A stretch of DNA of 64,000 nt from Inquilinus sp042743185 (GTDB taxonomy: Bacteria > Pseudomonadota > Alphaproteobacteria > DSM-16000 > Inquilinaceae): positions 185,866 through 249,865 of the forward strand of contig NZ_JBHYMS010000002.1 in the NCBI RefSeq assembly GCF_042743185.1, written 5' to 3'. How positions within the stretch are numbered: the stretch's first letter is position 1; every line of letters begins with the position of its first letter. The translations under genes and the position numbers were made by a program. This document shows, piece by piece, positions 1-11,205 of the stretch. Under the pieces are notes generated by a model, which was not told where the DNA came from, searched no databases, and was given only the letters and a program-made list of their open reading frames with translations.

Positions 1-442
1 TCGCCGCCAGGAACAGCCCGTCCGGCCGCAGTGCCCGGCGGATCTGCAGCAGGGCGCCGGGCAGGTCGTTGACCCAGTGCAGCGACAGGTTGCTCAGCAC
101 CAGGTCCAGCGAGCCTTCGCCGAAGGGCAGCAGCTCCTCGTCGCAGGCCAGGGTCGGCCGGCCGTTCTCCGCGGCACGCCGGGCGAGAGCCGGGGACAGG
201 TCGGCCTGGACCAGCGCGTCGACCCGGCCGCCGCCGGCCAGCGCCCGGGCCAGGGCGCCGTCATGGCAGCCGAGGTCGAGCGCCACCGGGAAGCGGCGGC
301 TGACGTCGAGCAGCCGGTCGGCCAGCAGCGCCGCCACGTGCTCGAACAGGAAGGCGTGCCCGGCCAGGCCGGGCGCCGCGCGGTCGCGCCGCCGGCGCAC
401 CAGCGCCCGGTCGAACACCATCATGCTGTCGGACTGCATCAT
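1..442 (-). CDS. SAM-dependent methyltransferase, BioC/NDUFAF5-like (3' end outside window)
   Basis: Reading the minus strand from an ATG at 442 (a second in-frame ATG lies at 439) gives an uninterrupted frame to the window edge, about 147 residues. It begins with a short basic segment, then VALDLGCHDGALARAL, which fits the glycine-rich SAM-binding motif I of class I methyltransferases, followed by LPFGEGSLDLVLSNLSLHWVNDLPG, typical of the BioC and NDUFAF5 group. The carboxyl end is missing. In many alphaproteobacteria a gene of this family sits upstream of comF, which agrees with the ComF gene at 3167. The substrate cannot be read from the sequence. It runs divergently from the SDR gene at 520 with 77 bases between. 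Confidence 0.75.
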   Translation of the reverse strand, partial: MMQSDSMMVFDRALVRRRRDRAAPGLAGHAFLFEHVAALLADRLLDVSRRFPVALDLGCHDGALARALAGGGRVDALVQADLSPALARRAAENGRPTLACDEELLPFGEGSLDLVLSNLSLHWVNDLPGALLQIRRALRPDGLFLAA

Positions 443-519
443 GGCGCGCACTATAGGGGTTGCGGAGGACCGCCGCACCGCCCTTGGTGGCGCGCAGGAC
501 GACAGCGAAGGACGGGATC

Positions 520-1272
520 ATGACCGCAGCGGACCGGCCGGTGGCGCTGGTGACGGGATCGACCTCCGGGATCGGCGCCGCAGTGGCGCGGCGGCTGGCT
601 GCCGAAGGCTGGGCCGTGGCGCTGCATTCGCGCGCCTCGATCGAGGCCGGCGAGGCGCTGGCGGCGGAGCTGGGCGGCGGCGCTGGCTACACCGCCGCCG
701 ACCTGGCGACCGATGACGGACCGCCGGCCCTGCTGCAGGCGGTGCTGGCGCGGCACGGCCGGATCGACGCGCTGGTCAACAGCGCCGGCATCACCGCCAT
801 GGTGCCGCATGCCGACCTGAAGGCGGCGACGCCCGACCTCTGGCGCCGGCTGCACCAGGTCAACGTCATCGCCCCCTGGCTGCTGGTGGCGGAGGCCGAG
901 GCGGCGCTGCGGCAGTCGGCATCGGTGCGGGGCCGGCCGGCGGCGGTGGTCAATATCGGGTCCCATGCCGGGGCCCGGCCGCGCGGCGCCTCGGTGCCCT
1001 ATGCCGCCACCAAGGCGGCGCTGCACCACGTCACCCGCCTGCTGGCCAAGGCGCTGGCGCCGGCGATCCGGGTGAATGCCGTCGCCCCCGGCCTTGTCGA
1101 CACGCCGATGACCGCCGGCTGGGCCGAGGCGCAGCAGCTCTGGGCCACCGCGGCGCCGATGCGTCGCCCGGCGCAGCCGGCGGATGTGGCGGAGGTCGTG
1201 CTTGGACTGATCCGCTCGGACTACGTGACCGGCGAGATCGTGATGCTGGACGGCGGCCTCAACCTGACCTGA
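520..1272 (+). CDS. SDR family NAD(P)-dependent oxidoreductase
   Basis: A 250-residue short-chain dehydrogenase/reductase. The Rossmann motif VTGSTSGIGAAVARRL is near residue 10, NSAGIT (the NNAG-type motif) near 87, and the catalytic Ser and YxxxK are seen in VNIGSHAG and VPYAATKAAL around residues 145-170. The C-terminal GEIVMLDGGLNLT is the usual SDR ending. The start at 520 is chosen because GAAGGACG precedes it and the family sequence begins there; an upstream in-frame ATG at 460 would add a non-family extension. Substrate is unknown. Its 3' end is followed by a short C/G hairpin and the gamma-glutamyltransferase gene. Confidence 0.85.
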   Translation: MTAADRPVALVTGSTSGIGAAVARRLAAEGWAVALHSRASIEAGEALAAELGGGAGYTAADLATDDGPPALLQAVLARHGRIDALVNSAGITAMVPHADLKAATPDLWRRLHQVNVIAPWLLVAEAEAALRQSASVRGRPAAVVNIGSHAGARPRGASVPYAATKAALHHVTRLLAKALAPAIRVNAVAPGLVDTPMTAGWAEAQQLWATAAPMRRPAQPADVAEVVLGLIRSDYVTGEIVMLDGGLNLT

Positions 1273-1333
1273 CGGCGCGGCGACCCCCCAGACGGGGGAT
1301 TGGGAACCGGCCGTCGTCGTGGAATACTCCCTT

Positions 1334-3157
1334 ATGCAAATTTTGCGAAATTTGCCGGGGAAGAGGATGCGGCGGACCGCGGCGTGGGCCTTGCTTCTGG
1401 GCGGTACGGTCGGCGCCGGCCTGCTGTTCGGGGCGGCCACGGTCCGGTCGGATTCGCCGCCGCCCGCCGGCGCGGCCTCCGCCGTTGCGGGCCAGGCTGC
1501 GCACGGCCGTCCGGCCGAACCCGCGGTCCGCGCCAAGCAGTTCATGGTGGCGGCCACCAATCCGCTGGCGGCCTGGGCCGGCTACGACGTGCTGGCGGAG
1601 AACGGCACCGCGGTCGACGCCATGATCGCGGTGCAGCTGGTGCTCAACCTGGTCGAGCCGCAGTCGAGCGGCATCGGCGGCGGGGCGCTGCTGCTGCACT
1701 ATGACGGGCGGTCGGGCCGGCTGACCTCTCTCGATGGGCTCGAGACGGCGCCGCGGGCCGCCGACGGCAGCATGTTCCTCGGCCCGGCCGGCCGGCCGAT
1801 CCCGCTGGACGCCGCGGCCGTCGGCGGCCGCTCGGTCGGCACGCCCGGCACCCTGAAGCTGCTGCTCGAGGCGCATCGGCGCTGGGGCCGGCTGCCGCTC
1901 GACCGGCTGTTCCGGCCGGCCATCGACCTGGCCCAGAAGGGCTTCGCCGTGTCGCCGCGGCTGGCCGGCATCCTGACCGGCGACACGGCGGAGCGGCTGC
2001 AGCGGGACCCGCGGGCACGCGACTATTTCTTTCCCGGCGGCCGGCCGCTGCAGGCCGGCGAGACCCTGCGCAACCCGGCCTTCGCCGAGACCCTGCGCTT
2101 CATCCTGGGCAGCGGCGAGAAGGCCTTCTATCTGGGCCCGATCGGTGCCGACATCGTCGGCGCGGTGCAGGGCGCGGCCGGCAATCCCGGCCGGCTGGCG
2201 CCGATCGACCTGGAGATCTACCGGGTGGTCGAGCGCCAGCCGGTCTGTGTCCCGTACCGCGACTGGCGGGTCTGCGGCATGGGGCCGCCGAGCTCCGGCG
2301 GCGTCGGGGTCGGCCAGATCCTCGGCCTGCTCGAGCATTTCGACATGCCGGCGATGGGCCCCGACGCGGCCGATGCCTGGCACCTGTTCGCCGAGGCCGG
2401 CAAGCTGGCCACTGCCGATCGCGACCGCTACCTCGCCGATGCCGACTTCGTCCTGGTCCCGGCATCGGGGCTGGTCGACAACGCCTACCTGACCACGCGG
2501 GCGCAGACGATCTCGGTCGGCCGGGCCGCGCCCGTGCCGGCGCCGCCGGGCAATCCGTCGCGACGCATCGGGCAGGAGTGGAGCTCCGACACCTCGGCCG
2601 AACCGTCCGACACCAGCCATGTCTCGATCGTCGACGCCGATGGCAGCGCCGTGTCGCTGACCACGACGATCGAAGGCGCCTTCGGCTCGCATCTGATGGT
2701 GCGCGGCTTCATGCTCAACAACGAGCTGACCGACTTCTCCTTCCTGCCCCATGCCGCCGGCCGGCCGGTGGCGAACCGGGTCGAGCCCGGCAAGCGGCCG
2801 CGCAGCTCAATGGCGCCGACCATCGTGCTGGACCGGGACGGCAAGCCGGTGCTGGTGATCGGTTCGCCCGGCGGTGCCCGTATCATCCCCTATGTCGCCC
2901 AGACTATCATCGGCGTGCTGGACTGGGGGCTGAACGTGCAGCAGGCGATCGATCTGGGCCATGTCGTCAACCGCAACGGCCGGACCGAGCTCGAGGCCGA
3001 GACGGCGGTCGCGGGGTTGAGGGACGCCCTGGCGGCGCGCGGCCACGACGTGGTGGTGATGGAGCAGGCCAGCGCGCTGCAGGGCATCCAGATCGGCCCG
3101 GACGGGCTGGTCGGCGGCAGCGACCCGCGACGCGAAGGCGTCGCCGTCGGCCGATAG
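1334..3157 (+). CDS. ggt: Gamma-glutamyltransferase, exported
   Basis: About 607 residues, the normal length for a gamma-glutamyltranspeptidase proenzyme that cleaves the gamma-glutamyl bond of glutathione in the periplasm. An N-terminal basic stretch and hydrophobic segment (AWALLLGGTVGAGLLFG) suggest an export signal. The autoprocessing Thr is visible in DTSHVSIVD (Thr about 427 with this start), followed by SLTTTIEGAFGS and FMLNNELTDFS; PRSSMAPTIV and the GSPGG oxyanion motif follow. The start is uncertain: GTG at 1319, ATG at 1334 or ATG at 1367 are in frame, and 1334 is a compromise that keeps the whole signal. The family assignment is firm. Confidence 0.88.
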   Translation: MQILRNLPGKRMRRTAAWALLLGGTVGAGLLFGAATVRSDSPPPAGAASAVAGQAAHGRPAEPAVRAKQFMVAATNPLAAWAGYDVLAENGTAVDAMIAVQLVLNLVEPQSSGIGGGALLLHYDGRSGRLTSLDGLETAPRAADGSMFLGPAGRPIPLDAAAVGGRSVGTPGTLKLLLEAHRRWGRLPLDRLFRPAIDLAQKGFAVSPRLAGILTGDTAERLQRDPRARDYFFPGGRPLQAGETLRNPAFAETLRFILGSGEKAFYLGPIGADIVGAVQGAAGNPGRLAPIDLEIYRVVERQPVCVPYRDWRVCGMGPPSSGGVGVGQILGLLEHFDMPAMGPDAADAWHLFAEAGKLATADRDRYLADADFVLVPASGLVDNAYLTTRAQTISVGRAAPVPAPPGNPSRRIGQEWSSDTSAEPSDTSHVSIVDADGSAVSLTTTIEGAFGSHLMVRGFMLNNELTDFSFLPHAAGRPVANRVEPGKRPRSSMAPTIVLDRDGKPVLVIGSPGGARIIPYVAQTIIGVLDWGLNVQQAIDLGHVVNRNGRTELEAETAVAGLRDALAARGHDVVVMEQASALQGIQIGPDGLVGGSDPRREGVAVGR

Positions 3158-3166
3158 GCGGCTGCG

Positions 3167-3931
3167 ATGCGCGCGGCCCTCGCCCCCTGGTTCGGCCGCG
3201 CCGGCACCGCTCTGCTCGACGCCGTGCTGCCGCTGCGCTGCCTGTCCTGCGGCGCAGAGATCATGGCGCCGGGGGCGCTGTGCGCCGCCTGCTGGGCCGG
3301 GCTCGCCTTCCTGGGCCCGCCGCAATGCCGCCGCTGCGGCCTGCCCTTCGACCATGCGGCTGCGGCAGGGGCGGGCGACGACCCGGTCTGCGGCAACTGC
3401 CTGGCTTTCCCGCCGCTGTGGGACCGGGCCCGTGCCGCCTTCCTCTACGACGATCTCAGCCGCAAGCTGATCCTGGCCTTCAAGCATGGCGACCAGACCC
3501 ATGCGGCGCCGGCCTTCGGCCGCCTGCTGCAGCGGGCGGCGGCGCCCTTCCTGGCCGAGGCCGACGTGATCGCGCCGGTGCCGCTGCACCGCTGGCGCCT
3601 GCTGCGCCGGCGCTACAACCAGGCGGCGCTGCTCGCGCTCGCTCTCGGCCGCGAATCCGGCCGCCCGGTGGCGCCGGACCTGCTGGTCCGCCGCCGGCCG
3701 ACGCCCAGCCAGGGCGGCCAGGACCGCAAGGCGCGGCGCCGCAACGTCGCCGGCGCCTTCGCCGTGCGGCCCGGCCGCGAGGCGCTGGTCGAAGGCCGGC
3801 GCGTGCTGCTGGTCGACGACGTGCTGACCACCGGCGCCACCATCGACGAATGCGCCCGGGCGCTGCGGCGCAAGGGGGCGGCCGGGGTCGACGTCGTCAC
3901 CCTGGCCCGGGTGCCGCCGCCGGGAAGCTGA
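3167..3931 (+). CDS. comF: ComF family phosphoribosyltransferase-like protein
   Basis: 254 residues. The N-terminal part carries paired CxxC motifs (RCLSCGAE, LCAACW, CRRCGLPF, CGNC), the double zinc finger of ComF. The C-terminal part is a type I phosphoribosyltransferase fold with the PRPP loop VLLVDDVLTTGATIDE near residues 210-226. Family members take part in natural DNA uptake or are of unknown function where competence is absent. It starts 10 bases after the preceding stop. The next genes, glutaredoxin and C-N hydrolase, form a commonly conserved alphaproteobacterial neighbourhood, so the backbone role is better supported than a competence role. Confidence 0.88.
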   Translation: MRAALAPWFGRAGTALLDAVLPLRCLSCGAEIMAPGALCAACWAGLAFLGPPQCRRCGLPFDHAAAAGAGDDPVCGNCLAFPPLWDRARAAFLYDDLSRKLILAFKHGDQTHAAPAFGRLLQRAAAPFLAEADVIAPVPLHRWRLLRRRYNQAALLALALGRESGRPVAPDLLVRRRPTPSQGGQDRKARRRNVAGAFAVRPGREALVEGRRVLLVDDVLTTGATIDECARALRRKGAAGVDVVTLARVPPPGS

Positions 3932-4037
3932 GGCGCCGCGGGTCCCGCTCAGGACATGGGCGCCATTCCATGGGCGCAGACCCCTGGCATCGGCCGCGGA
4001 ATGACCTCATATTCGAAAAACTCGTCGGAGGATCCGC

Positions 4038-4307
4038 ATGCCATCGGTCACCGTCTACTCCAGCCCGTTCTGCCCCTACTGCTACATGGCCAAGAAGCTC
4101 CTGACCCAGAAGGGCGTCAGCTTCGAGGAGATCGATGTGGTGGCCGAGCCGTCGCGGCGGGAGGAGATGCGGCAGCGCGCCAACGGCCGCCACACCGTGC
4201 CGCAGATCTTCATCGGCGCCACCCATGTCGGCGGCAATGACGACCTCCAGGCACTGGAGCGCGCCGGCAGGCTCGATCCGCTCCTGGCCGAATCCGCGCC
4301 GGCCTGA
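4038..4307 (+). CDS. grxC: Glutaredoxin 3
   Basis: 89 residues with the dithiol active site CPYC at residues 11-14 (YSSPFCPYCYMAKKLL), the TVPQIFI cis-proline loop and the GG(N/D)DDLxAL glutathione-binding turn. It reduces disulfides and mixed disulfides with glutathione in the cytoplasm. A clear GGAGG lies eight bases before the ATG. It sits between comF and an amidase of the Nit family, the order seen in many alphaproteobacteria. Confidence 0.93.
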   Translation: MPSVTVYSSPFCPYCYMAKKLLTQKGVSFEEIDVVAEPSRREEMRQRANGRHTVPQIFIGATHVGGNDDLQALERAGRLDPLLAESAPA

Positions 4308-4337
4308 TCTCTCATTCCGCTGTCTGAGGGCGATGGC

Positions 4338-5189
4338 ATGACCCGCTTCACCGCCGCCTGCGTCCAGCTCAATGTCGGCACCGAGATCGAGCCGAATCTG
4401 CGGGACGCGGGGGTGCTGATCCGGCGGGCCCGCGACGCCGGGGCGACACTGATCGCCACGCCGGAGAACACCGGCTTCATCGTCCAGGGCCGCGAAGCCG
4501 TCCTCGAGCGCGCCTTGCCGGAGGAGCGGCATCCGGGCCTTCCCTTCTTCGCCGACCTGGCGCGCGAGACCGGGGCGACCCTGCTGATCGGCTCGCTCTC
4601 CATCGGCCTGCCCGACGGCAAGGCCGCCAACCGCTCCTACCTGTTCGCGCCGTCGGGCGGGATCCTGGCGCGCTACGACAAGATCCACATGTTCGACGTC
4701 GACCTGGCCGGCGGCGAGCGCTACCGCGAGAGCGCGACCTTCGGTCCGGGCGACCAGGCGGTGGTGGCGCCGCTGCCCACGGGCGGCGTGCTGGGCCTGA
4801 CCGTCTGCTACGACCTGCGCTTCGCCTATCTGTATCGCGCCCTGGCACAGGCCGGCGCCGACATCCTCAGCGTGCCGGCCGCCTTCACCCGCAAGACCGG
4901 GCAGGCGCATTGGCACGTGCTGCAGCGCGCCCGGGCGATCGAGACCGGCAGCTTCGTCATCGCCCCCGCCCAGACCGGCACCCATGACAGGGGCCGCCAG
5001 ACCTACGGCCATTCGCTGATCGTGGCGCCCTGGGGCGAGGTCCTGGCCGATGCCGGCGAGGAGGTCGGCTTCGTCACCGCCGAGATCGACCTGGCGCGGG
5101 TGGAGGAGGCGCGCAACGCCGTGCCGGCGCTGCGCCACGACCGCCGCGTCACGCCGCCCGGCCCGCCGTTGCGCGCGGCCGGGGAATAG
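4338..5189 (+). CDS. Carbon-nitrogen hydrolase, Nit1/Nit2-like amidase
   Basis: 283 residues of the nitrilase superfamily. The catalytic triad is visible: Glu in TLIATPENTGF, Lys in RYDKIHMFDVD and Cys in GLTVCYDLRFAYLYRALA. These spacings match the Nit1/Nit2 branch, whose characterised members hydrolyse deaminated glutathione or omega-amides such as alpha-ketoglutaramate. The neighbour glutaredoxin makes a glutathione-repair role attractive, but that is inference. The gene begins 30 bases after grxC and ends 10 bases before the DUF2278 gene, so co-transcription is likely. Confidence 0.85.
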   Translation: MTRFTAACVQLNVGTEIEPNLRDAGVLIRRARDAGATLIATPENTGFIVQGREAVLERALPEERHPGLPFFADLARETGATLLIGSLSIGLPDGKAANRSYLFAPSGGILARYDKIHMFDVDLAGGERYRESATFGPGDQAVVAPLPTGGVLGLTVCYDLRFAYLYRALAQAGADILSVPAAFTRKTGQAHWHVLQRARAIETGSFVIAPAQTGTHDRGRQTYGHSLIVAPWGEVLADAGEEVGFVTAEIDLARVEEARNAVPALRHDRRVTPPGPPLRAAGE

Positions 5190-5199
5190 CCGGCGGAGA

Positions 5200-5874
5200 A
5201 TGGCGCTCGAGCGCTACGTGGTGCTCAAGGGGCGCCCGACCGACCGCCGCCTCGCCGCCGAGGGGTCGACCCATTATCACATCCGCGTCGATGACGGCGG
5301 CCGCGACCACCGGGTGGCGGTCAACGTCCAGGGTTCGTCCTGGCCGTCGGCGGTGGAATATGTGCTCGACGCCGATTTTGAGCACCCGGTGACCGCGCGC
5401 CTGGCGGCGCTGGCGCCCGGCCTCACCGCGATCCCGCGGGGGCAGGGGCTGGACTATGTCCGCGACGGGCTTTTCGACCGGTCGCACATGCGGCCGCTGC
5501 CGGCCACGCGCCCCGGGCCGGACAACGACCTGAACGAGAAGATCGACCGCATCGTCGGCCACGCGATCACGGAGCCGGCCGCGATGCTCTACGCCTTCGG
5601 CGAGCCCTTCGGGCCGGACCCGGTGGCCGATCACGGCTTCGGCTTCATGCCGTCGCGCGGCATGCACAACATCCACATGAACCAGGGCAGCCCGGAGGAG
5701 CGCTTTCGCGGCGACAACGGGACAGGCCAGGACGGCGCCCTGCTGATCGCCTTCCCGCAAGGCCGCTGGGCGGCGCTGTTCCTGAAGTTCCAGTCCCAGG
5801 CCTGGCGGACCGACGACGCCACCGGCCACCCTCGCCAGCCGGTGCAGGCCCGGCGGAGGCGGATGCAGGTCTGA
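5200..5874 (+). CDS. DUF2278 (YukJ) family protein
   Basis: 224 residues. The sequence begins LERYVVLKGRPTD and contains HYHIRVDDGG, YVRDGLFD, DNDLNEKI, the near-invariant FGFMPSRGMHNIHMNQG and a closing LFLKFQSQAWRTDD. These are the hallmarks of the DUF2278/YukJ family; its function is not established. The start at 5200 follows GGCGGAGA; a longer overlapping frame from 5050 would run back inside the hydrolase gene. This is the first gene that separates grxC/amidase from DUF1178 at 14528. Confidence 0.8.
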   Translation: MALERYVVLKGRPTDRRLAAEGSTHYHIRVDDGGRDHRVAVNVQGSSWPSAVEYVLDADFEHPVTARLAALAPGLTAIPRGQGLDYVRDGLFDRSHMRPLPATRPGPDNDLNEKIDRIVGHAITEPAAMLYAFGEPFGPDPVADHGFGFMPSRGMHNIHMNQGSPEERFRGDNGTGQDGALLIAFPQGRWAALFLKFQSQAWRTDDATGHPRQPVQARRRRMQV

Positions 5875-5881
5875 CCTCCGG

Positions 5882-8800
5882 TCAGTTGCTCGCCAGCTGC
5901 AGGCTGAAGGGCTGGATGCCCATCTGCAGCAGCGCGTCGTTCAGCGCCTTGACGCTCTCCCCGATGGGGTGCTGGTCCCACTGCTCGTAATGCAGCTTGA
6001 TCAGCGTCGCCACCCGGTCGGCGTCCTTCGGCGACAGCGCGTTCAGCCAGCCGACCATCTCCTTCTGCGACAGGCCGAGATGCTTGAACGCCTTGGTCAG
6101 GAACGGGCCGCCCGTCGGCGGGTCGTTGTCGAAGGAGGTGGCGTGCTTGGCCAGCTGCTCCGCCACCTCCGGCTTCACCCCCATGGCCTGCAGCCAGTCG
6201 CGGTCGGCGCCGTCATTCTCGTGCGAATGCTCATAGGCGCTGACCGTGGTGTTGATGCCGGAGGCGACCAGCATCAGCACGGCGCCTATGCCGGTCCAGG
6301 CGGTGGCGCTGAGGCCGAACAGCGTGCCGGCGCCGACCCCGGTCAGCACCCCGGCCTCCAGCGCCCCCGGCCCCATCAGGAAGGCGAGGTCTCCGGCCGC
6401 GCTGAGCGTGTAGGCGACGCCGCGGACCTTGTCGGTGGTCTTGTCCGAGTTGAAGAAGTTGACGGCATTGGCCGAGTCGATGCCGAGATAGGCGATGTCG
6501 GCGATGTCGCGCAGCGCCGGGCTGAACACGTATGTCTTGAGCCCGTCCTTGATTCCCTGCTTCAGCGTCAGCCCGTCGACCTGCTGCGCCAGCCGGTCAT
6601 AGCTCTGGCTGATCAGGGTGTTGCCGCCGCCCGGCGTGAACCGGCCCTTGAGCCAGCCGTCGCCCATCGCCGCATTGCCGGCCTGGGACAGCGACATCAG
6701 CCCGTGCACCACGGCGTAGGAGCCGTCCTGCAACAGGCTGCCGCTCTGGGCGAAGGAGGTGGCGGCGAAGGCCGCGTTCTGCCCGAACAGCACCGAGCTG
6801 ACGCCGGACGAGACCCGCGACAGCGCCCGCGCGTTGAAATGCTCGCCGTTCGGGCCGCGGTAGCTGCCGTCGGGCTGCACCGTGAACTCCTTGCCCAGCA
6901 CCAGCCCCTTCAGCGCCTGCTTGGCCGGGTCGCCGGCGATCTTCGTGTCGTCCAGCTTGATCGTCGCGAACAGCTTGGCCGACTGGTAGACGACGTTGCG
7001 GGCGGAGCGCTGGAACCACAGCGTGTTGGTCGGCGTGGTGGCGCCGTCGCTGCCGGTCAGGTCGGCGGCCGGGGTGGCATCGATCGCCGCCTGGACGCTG
7101 TTCTGCTTCAGACGGCTGAAATCCGGGCCGTCCTTGCCGGTGTTGCCCGGCCTGTCGAAGCCCGGCGTGCCGCCCAGCACGTCCTTGTAACCGGCGATGG
7201 TGGCCCGGATGCCTTCGGCCGTCTCCGCCTTGTCCTGCAGCTTCTGGCCGTCCTGGTTGATCCGGGCGACGTCGTCCTTGTGCTTCGGGTCGGCCAGGAT
7301 CGTCTGCACGGTCTGGTCCAGCTCGGCCCCGGTGCTGTTGCCGCCCCAGTCGCGGATCGGCACTGCCAGGAACTGGGCGTGGTCCATCGCCGTGCTCTTC
7401 AGCGAATCGACCGAGTCGTTGAACTCGGTGACACCTTCCGTCGCGGTGTACAGCGCCCCGACCGACAGCTCCGGATCGCTGGTCCGGGTCGCGGCGGCCA
7501 CCGACAGCGACAGGGCGATGTCGCCGTTGCCGACCGCCCCCAGCATCGCCTGGTTGTAGCCGAAGGGGGTCTGGAACATGTTCTCCTGCAGGCCGCGCCG
7601 GACCGGCTGCTTCGCCTCCGCCGCGATATAGCCGGCAATGCGGTCGACCGCGGCGCGGCCCTCGCCCGCCTTGCCGCCGTCGGCATAGGTGGCGTTCTGG
7701 CAGGCGGCGGCCAGCCCTTCCATTACCGCGGCGGCGCGCTTGGTCTCGGGGTTGCCGGGATTCGCGGTCATCCCCTGCCGGTAGCCGGCCACGTCGTGCA
7801 CCACCGACTTGACGGTCGACTGCAGCCGGTCGTCGTTCATGATCGCGACCACCTGCGCCGGCGTCATCGTCTGCCGGTCGGTGACCTCGCGCAGTTTCTT
7901 GGTCGCGGCCTCGGCGCCGCCCTTCTGGTAGGCGTCGACGACGGCCTGGACCGGCCGGCCGACCAGCACCTCATGCTGCGCGTCCAGGGTGCCCTGCCTG
8001 ATCGCGTCGGCCAGGCGTGGATCGTCCCTGGTGTAGGTCATAGTGACGCCGGCGCGGCCGGAGATCGAGCCCAGCGCCGTGCTGCCGATCTGACCGTCGG
8101 CCGCGGCGGTCAGCTGCGCCGATGCCTCCTTGCGCAGGGCGTTGTAGGTCGGGTCCTCGCCTCTCTTGGCCGCCTCGGCATCGTAGGGCGCGTCGGTCCT
8201 GGCCGCCTGCAGCAGCTTGCCGAGCTGGTCCTCGGTCCGGCCCTGGCCGATCAGCTGGCGCGAATACAGGTTCTCGGCGGAGGCGACGGCGTCCTGGAAC
8301 ACCCTGTCGTTCGGCGCGCGGGCGGCGATCGGCGCCGTCAGCGCCTTGACGTCCGGCACCGCCTGTTCGGTGCCGGCATATTGCAGCTCCTGCACGATGG
8401 TGGCGGCCAGGTTGCCCTTCAGCTCCGCCGCCTTCTCCGGCGCCAGCACCACGATCGAGGCGGCGGCCAGCTGCCGGCGCTCCTGCTCCAGGAAGCCCAG
8501 CCGGGTCGGGTCGAGCACCGTGACGGCATCGCCGTCCTTGCCGGGCTGCAGGTGGTGCGAGGCGGAGGGCGGATTGGCCGGGCGGTTGCCGAACGCCTGC
8601 AGGTCGAGGGACGGGGTCGCGGCCAGGTTCGCCTTCAGCAGCGAGTCGTCGTTATCCCTGCTCAGGTCGACGCCGGCGCGGCGGTAGATGTCGTAGGGAT
8701 TGTCGCCGGGGTGCAGCGGGTAGTAGACGCCGATTCCGACCGCCGGCTCGTCGGCGCCGAACACATTCGCGGCGGCGTCCTCGGACGCAGGACCGACGGC

Positions 8801-8944
8801 TGGCGTCGCCGGATCATTCGGCGCCTGCTTCGCCTGCTGGACGGACAGGTTGAAGGCCTGCGGGGCGGTCTGCCCGCCGGCCGGGGTCAGCGGGCGTTGG
8901 GAACGTGCCCACAGGGTCTCGATCCGGACCACCATCGTCACCAT
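5882..8944 (-). CDS. Large HrpK-like / effector-like protein
   Basis: A single 1020-residue frame that fills this region and is convergent with the DUF2278 gene (8-base gap). No Sec signal is seen. The first 90 residues are rich in Pro, Ala, Gln and Ser and look disordered. Residues roughly 180-700 are alanine-rich and predicted largely helical. A hydrophobic stretch near residues 865-915 (AGDLAFLMGPGALEAGVLTG, then GTLFGLSATAWTGIGAVLML) could be one or two membrane helices. The last 110 residues, including DWLQAMGVKPEVAEQLAKHA and LSPKDADRVATLIK, resemble the C-terminal domain of HrpK-type type III translocator/effector proteins by my recollection. ATG at 8944 or 8935 both fit GGAGAG. No secretion genes are nearby. 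The family call is low confidence; the ORF is firm. Confidence 0.45.
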   Translation of the reverse strand: MVTMVVRIETLWARSQRPLTPAGGQTAPQAFNLSVQQAKQAPNDPATPAVGPASEDAAANVFGADEPAVGIGVYYPLHPGDNPYDIYRRAGVDLSRDNDDSLLKANLAATPSLDLQAFGNRPANPPSASHHLQPGKDGDAVTVLDPTRLGFLEQERRQLAAASIVVLAPEKAAELKGNLAATIVQELQYAGTEQAVPDVKALTAPIAARAPNDRVFQDAVASAENLYSRQLIGQGRTEDQLGKLLQAARTDAPYDAEAAKRGEDPTYNALRKEASAQLTAAADGQIGSTALGSISGRAGVTMTYTRDDPRLADAIRQGTLDAQHEVLVGRPVQAVVDAYQKGGAEAATKKLREVTDRQTMTPAQVVAIMNDDRLQSTVKSVVHDVAGYRQGMTANPGNPETKRAAAVMEGLAAACQNATYADGGKAGEGRAAVDRIAGYIAAEAKQPVRRGLQENMFQTPFGYNQAMLGAVGNGDIALSLSVAAATRTSDPELSVGALYTATEGVTEFNDSVDSLKSTAMDHAQFLAVPIRDWGGNSTGAELDQTVQTILADPKHKDDVARINQDGQKLQDKAETAEGIRATIAGYKDVLGGTPGFDRPGNTGKDGPDFSRLKQNSVQAAIDATPAADLTGSDGATTPTNTLWFQRSARNVVYQSAKLFATIKLDDTKIAGDPAKQALKGLVLGKEFTVQPDGSYRGPNGEHFNARALSRVSSGVSSVLFGQNAAFAATSFAQSGSLLQDGSYAVVHGLMSLSQAGNAAMGDGWLKGRFTPGGGNTLISQSYDRLAQQVDGLTLKQGIKDGLKTYVFSPALRDIADIAYLGIDSANAVNFFNSDKTTDKVRGVAYTLSAAGDLAFLMGPGALEAGVLTGVGAGTLFGLSATAWTGIGAVLMLVASGINTTVSAYEHSHENDGADRDWLQAMGVKPEVAEQLAKHATSFDNDPPTGGPFLTKAFKHLGLSQKEMVGWLNALSPKDADRVATLIKLHYEQWDQHPIGESVKALNDALLQMGIQPFSLQLASN

Positions 8945-9245
8945 CTCTCCGCATCGGTTCAGGGCACGCGGTGCCGGGCCCAGAACCGGAAGCCGATGGG
9001 CGGGGCGGCCGTCACAAAACTGCAATACTTCAGTTAGTCCAGATTCCCGGTCCGGGATCATTGGATTTGATGAAATTTCGACTTGTCGAATCCATCGGGT
9101 GTCTGGCGATCCGGCCGCGCGACAGGTTGCCCGAGGCCCGCGGCTGCCGTATGGTGCGGTCGCCGACCGATCCAGGAGAGCGAGATGACGACCTTCATGT
9201 CCGAGACGAAAGGAGTTCCCGCCCATCGCAAGGACATGAAGCTTC

Positions 9246-11153
<1,908 letters not shown>

Positions 11154-11160
11154 AACGGCA

Positions 11161-11190
11161 TCGGGGCGCGACGGTGCCGTCGCGCCCCGA
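11161..11190. terminator. Convergent hairpin, likely bidirectional terminator
   Basis: A perfect 14-bp inverted repeat (11161-11174 with 11177-11190) and a TG loop, placed between the stop of the ABC transporter and the stop of the opposite-strand secreted protein. There is no T tract on either side, so termination efficiency is uncertain. Confidence 0.6.
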
Positions 11191-11205
11191 TCGAACCGCC
11201 CGCGG

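Noticed and set aside
1282..1298. C5/G5 hairpin after the SDR gene
   Set aside because: Five-base stem without a T tract; too weak to call a terminator.
451..2752. Long minus-strand frames through the SDR and gamma-glutamyltransferase genes
   Set aside because: They are Arg/Gly/Ala-rich shadows of high-GC coding sequence; the plus-strand frames carry complete family motifs.
5969..9037. A 1022-codon plus-strand frame opposite the HrpK-like gene
   Set aside because: Composition is mostly Arg, Gly, Val, Leu without domain motifs; the minus-strand frame has natural protein composition and a good start.
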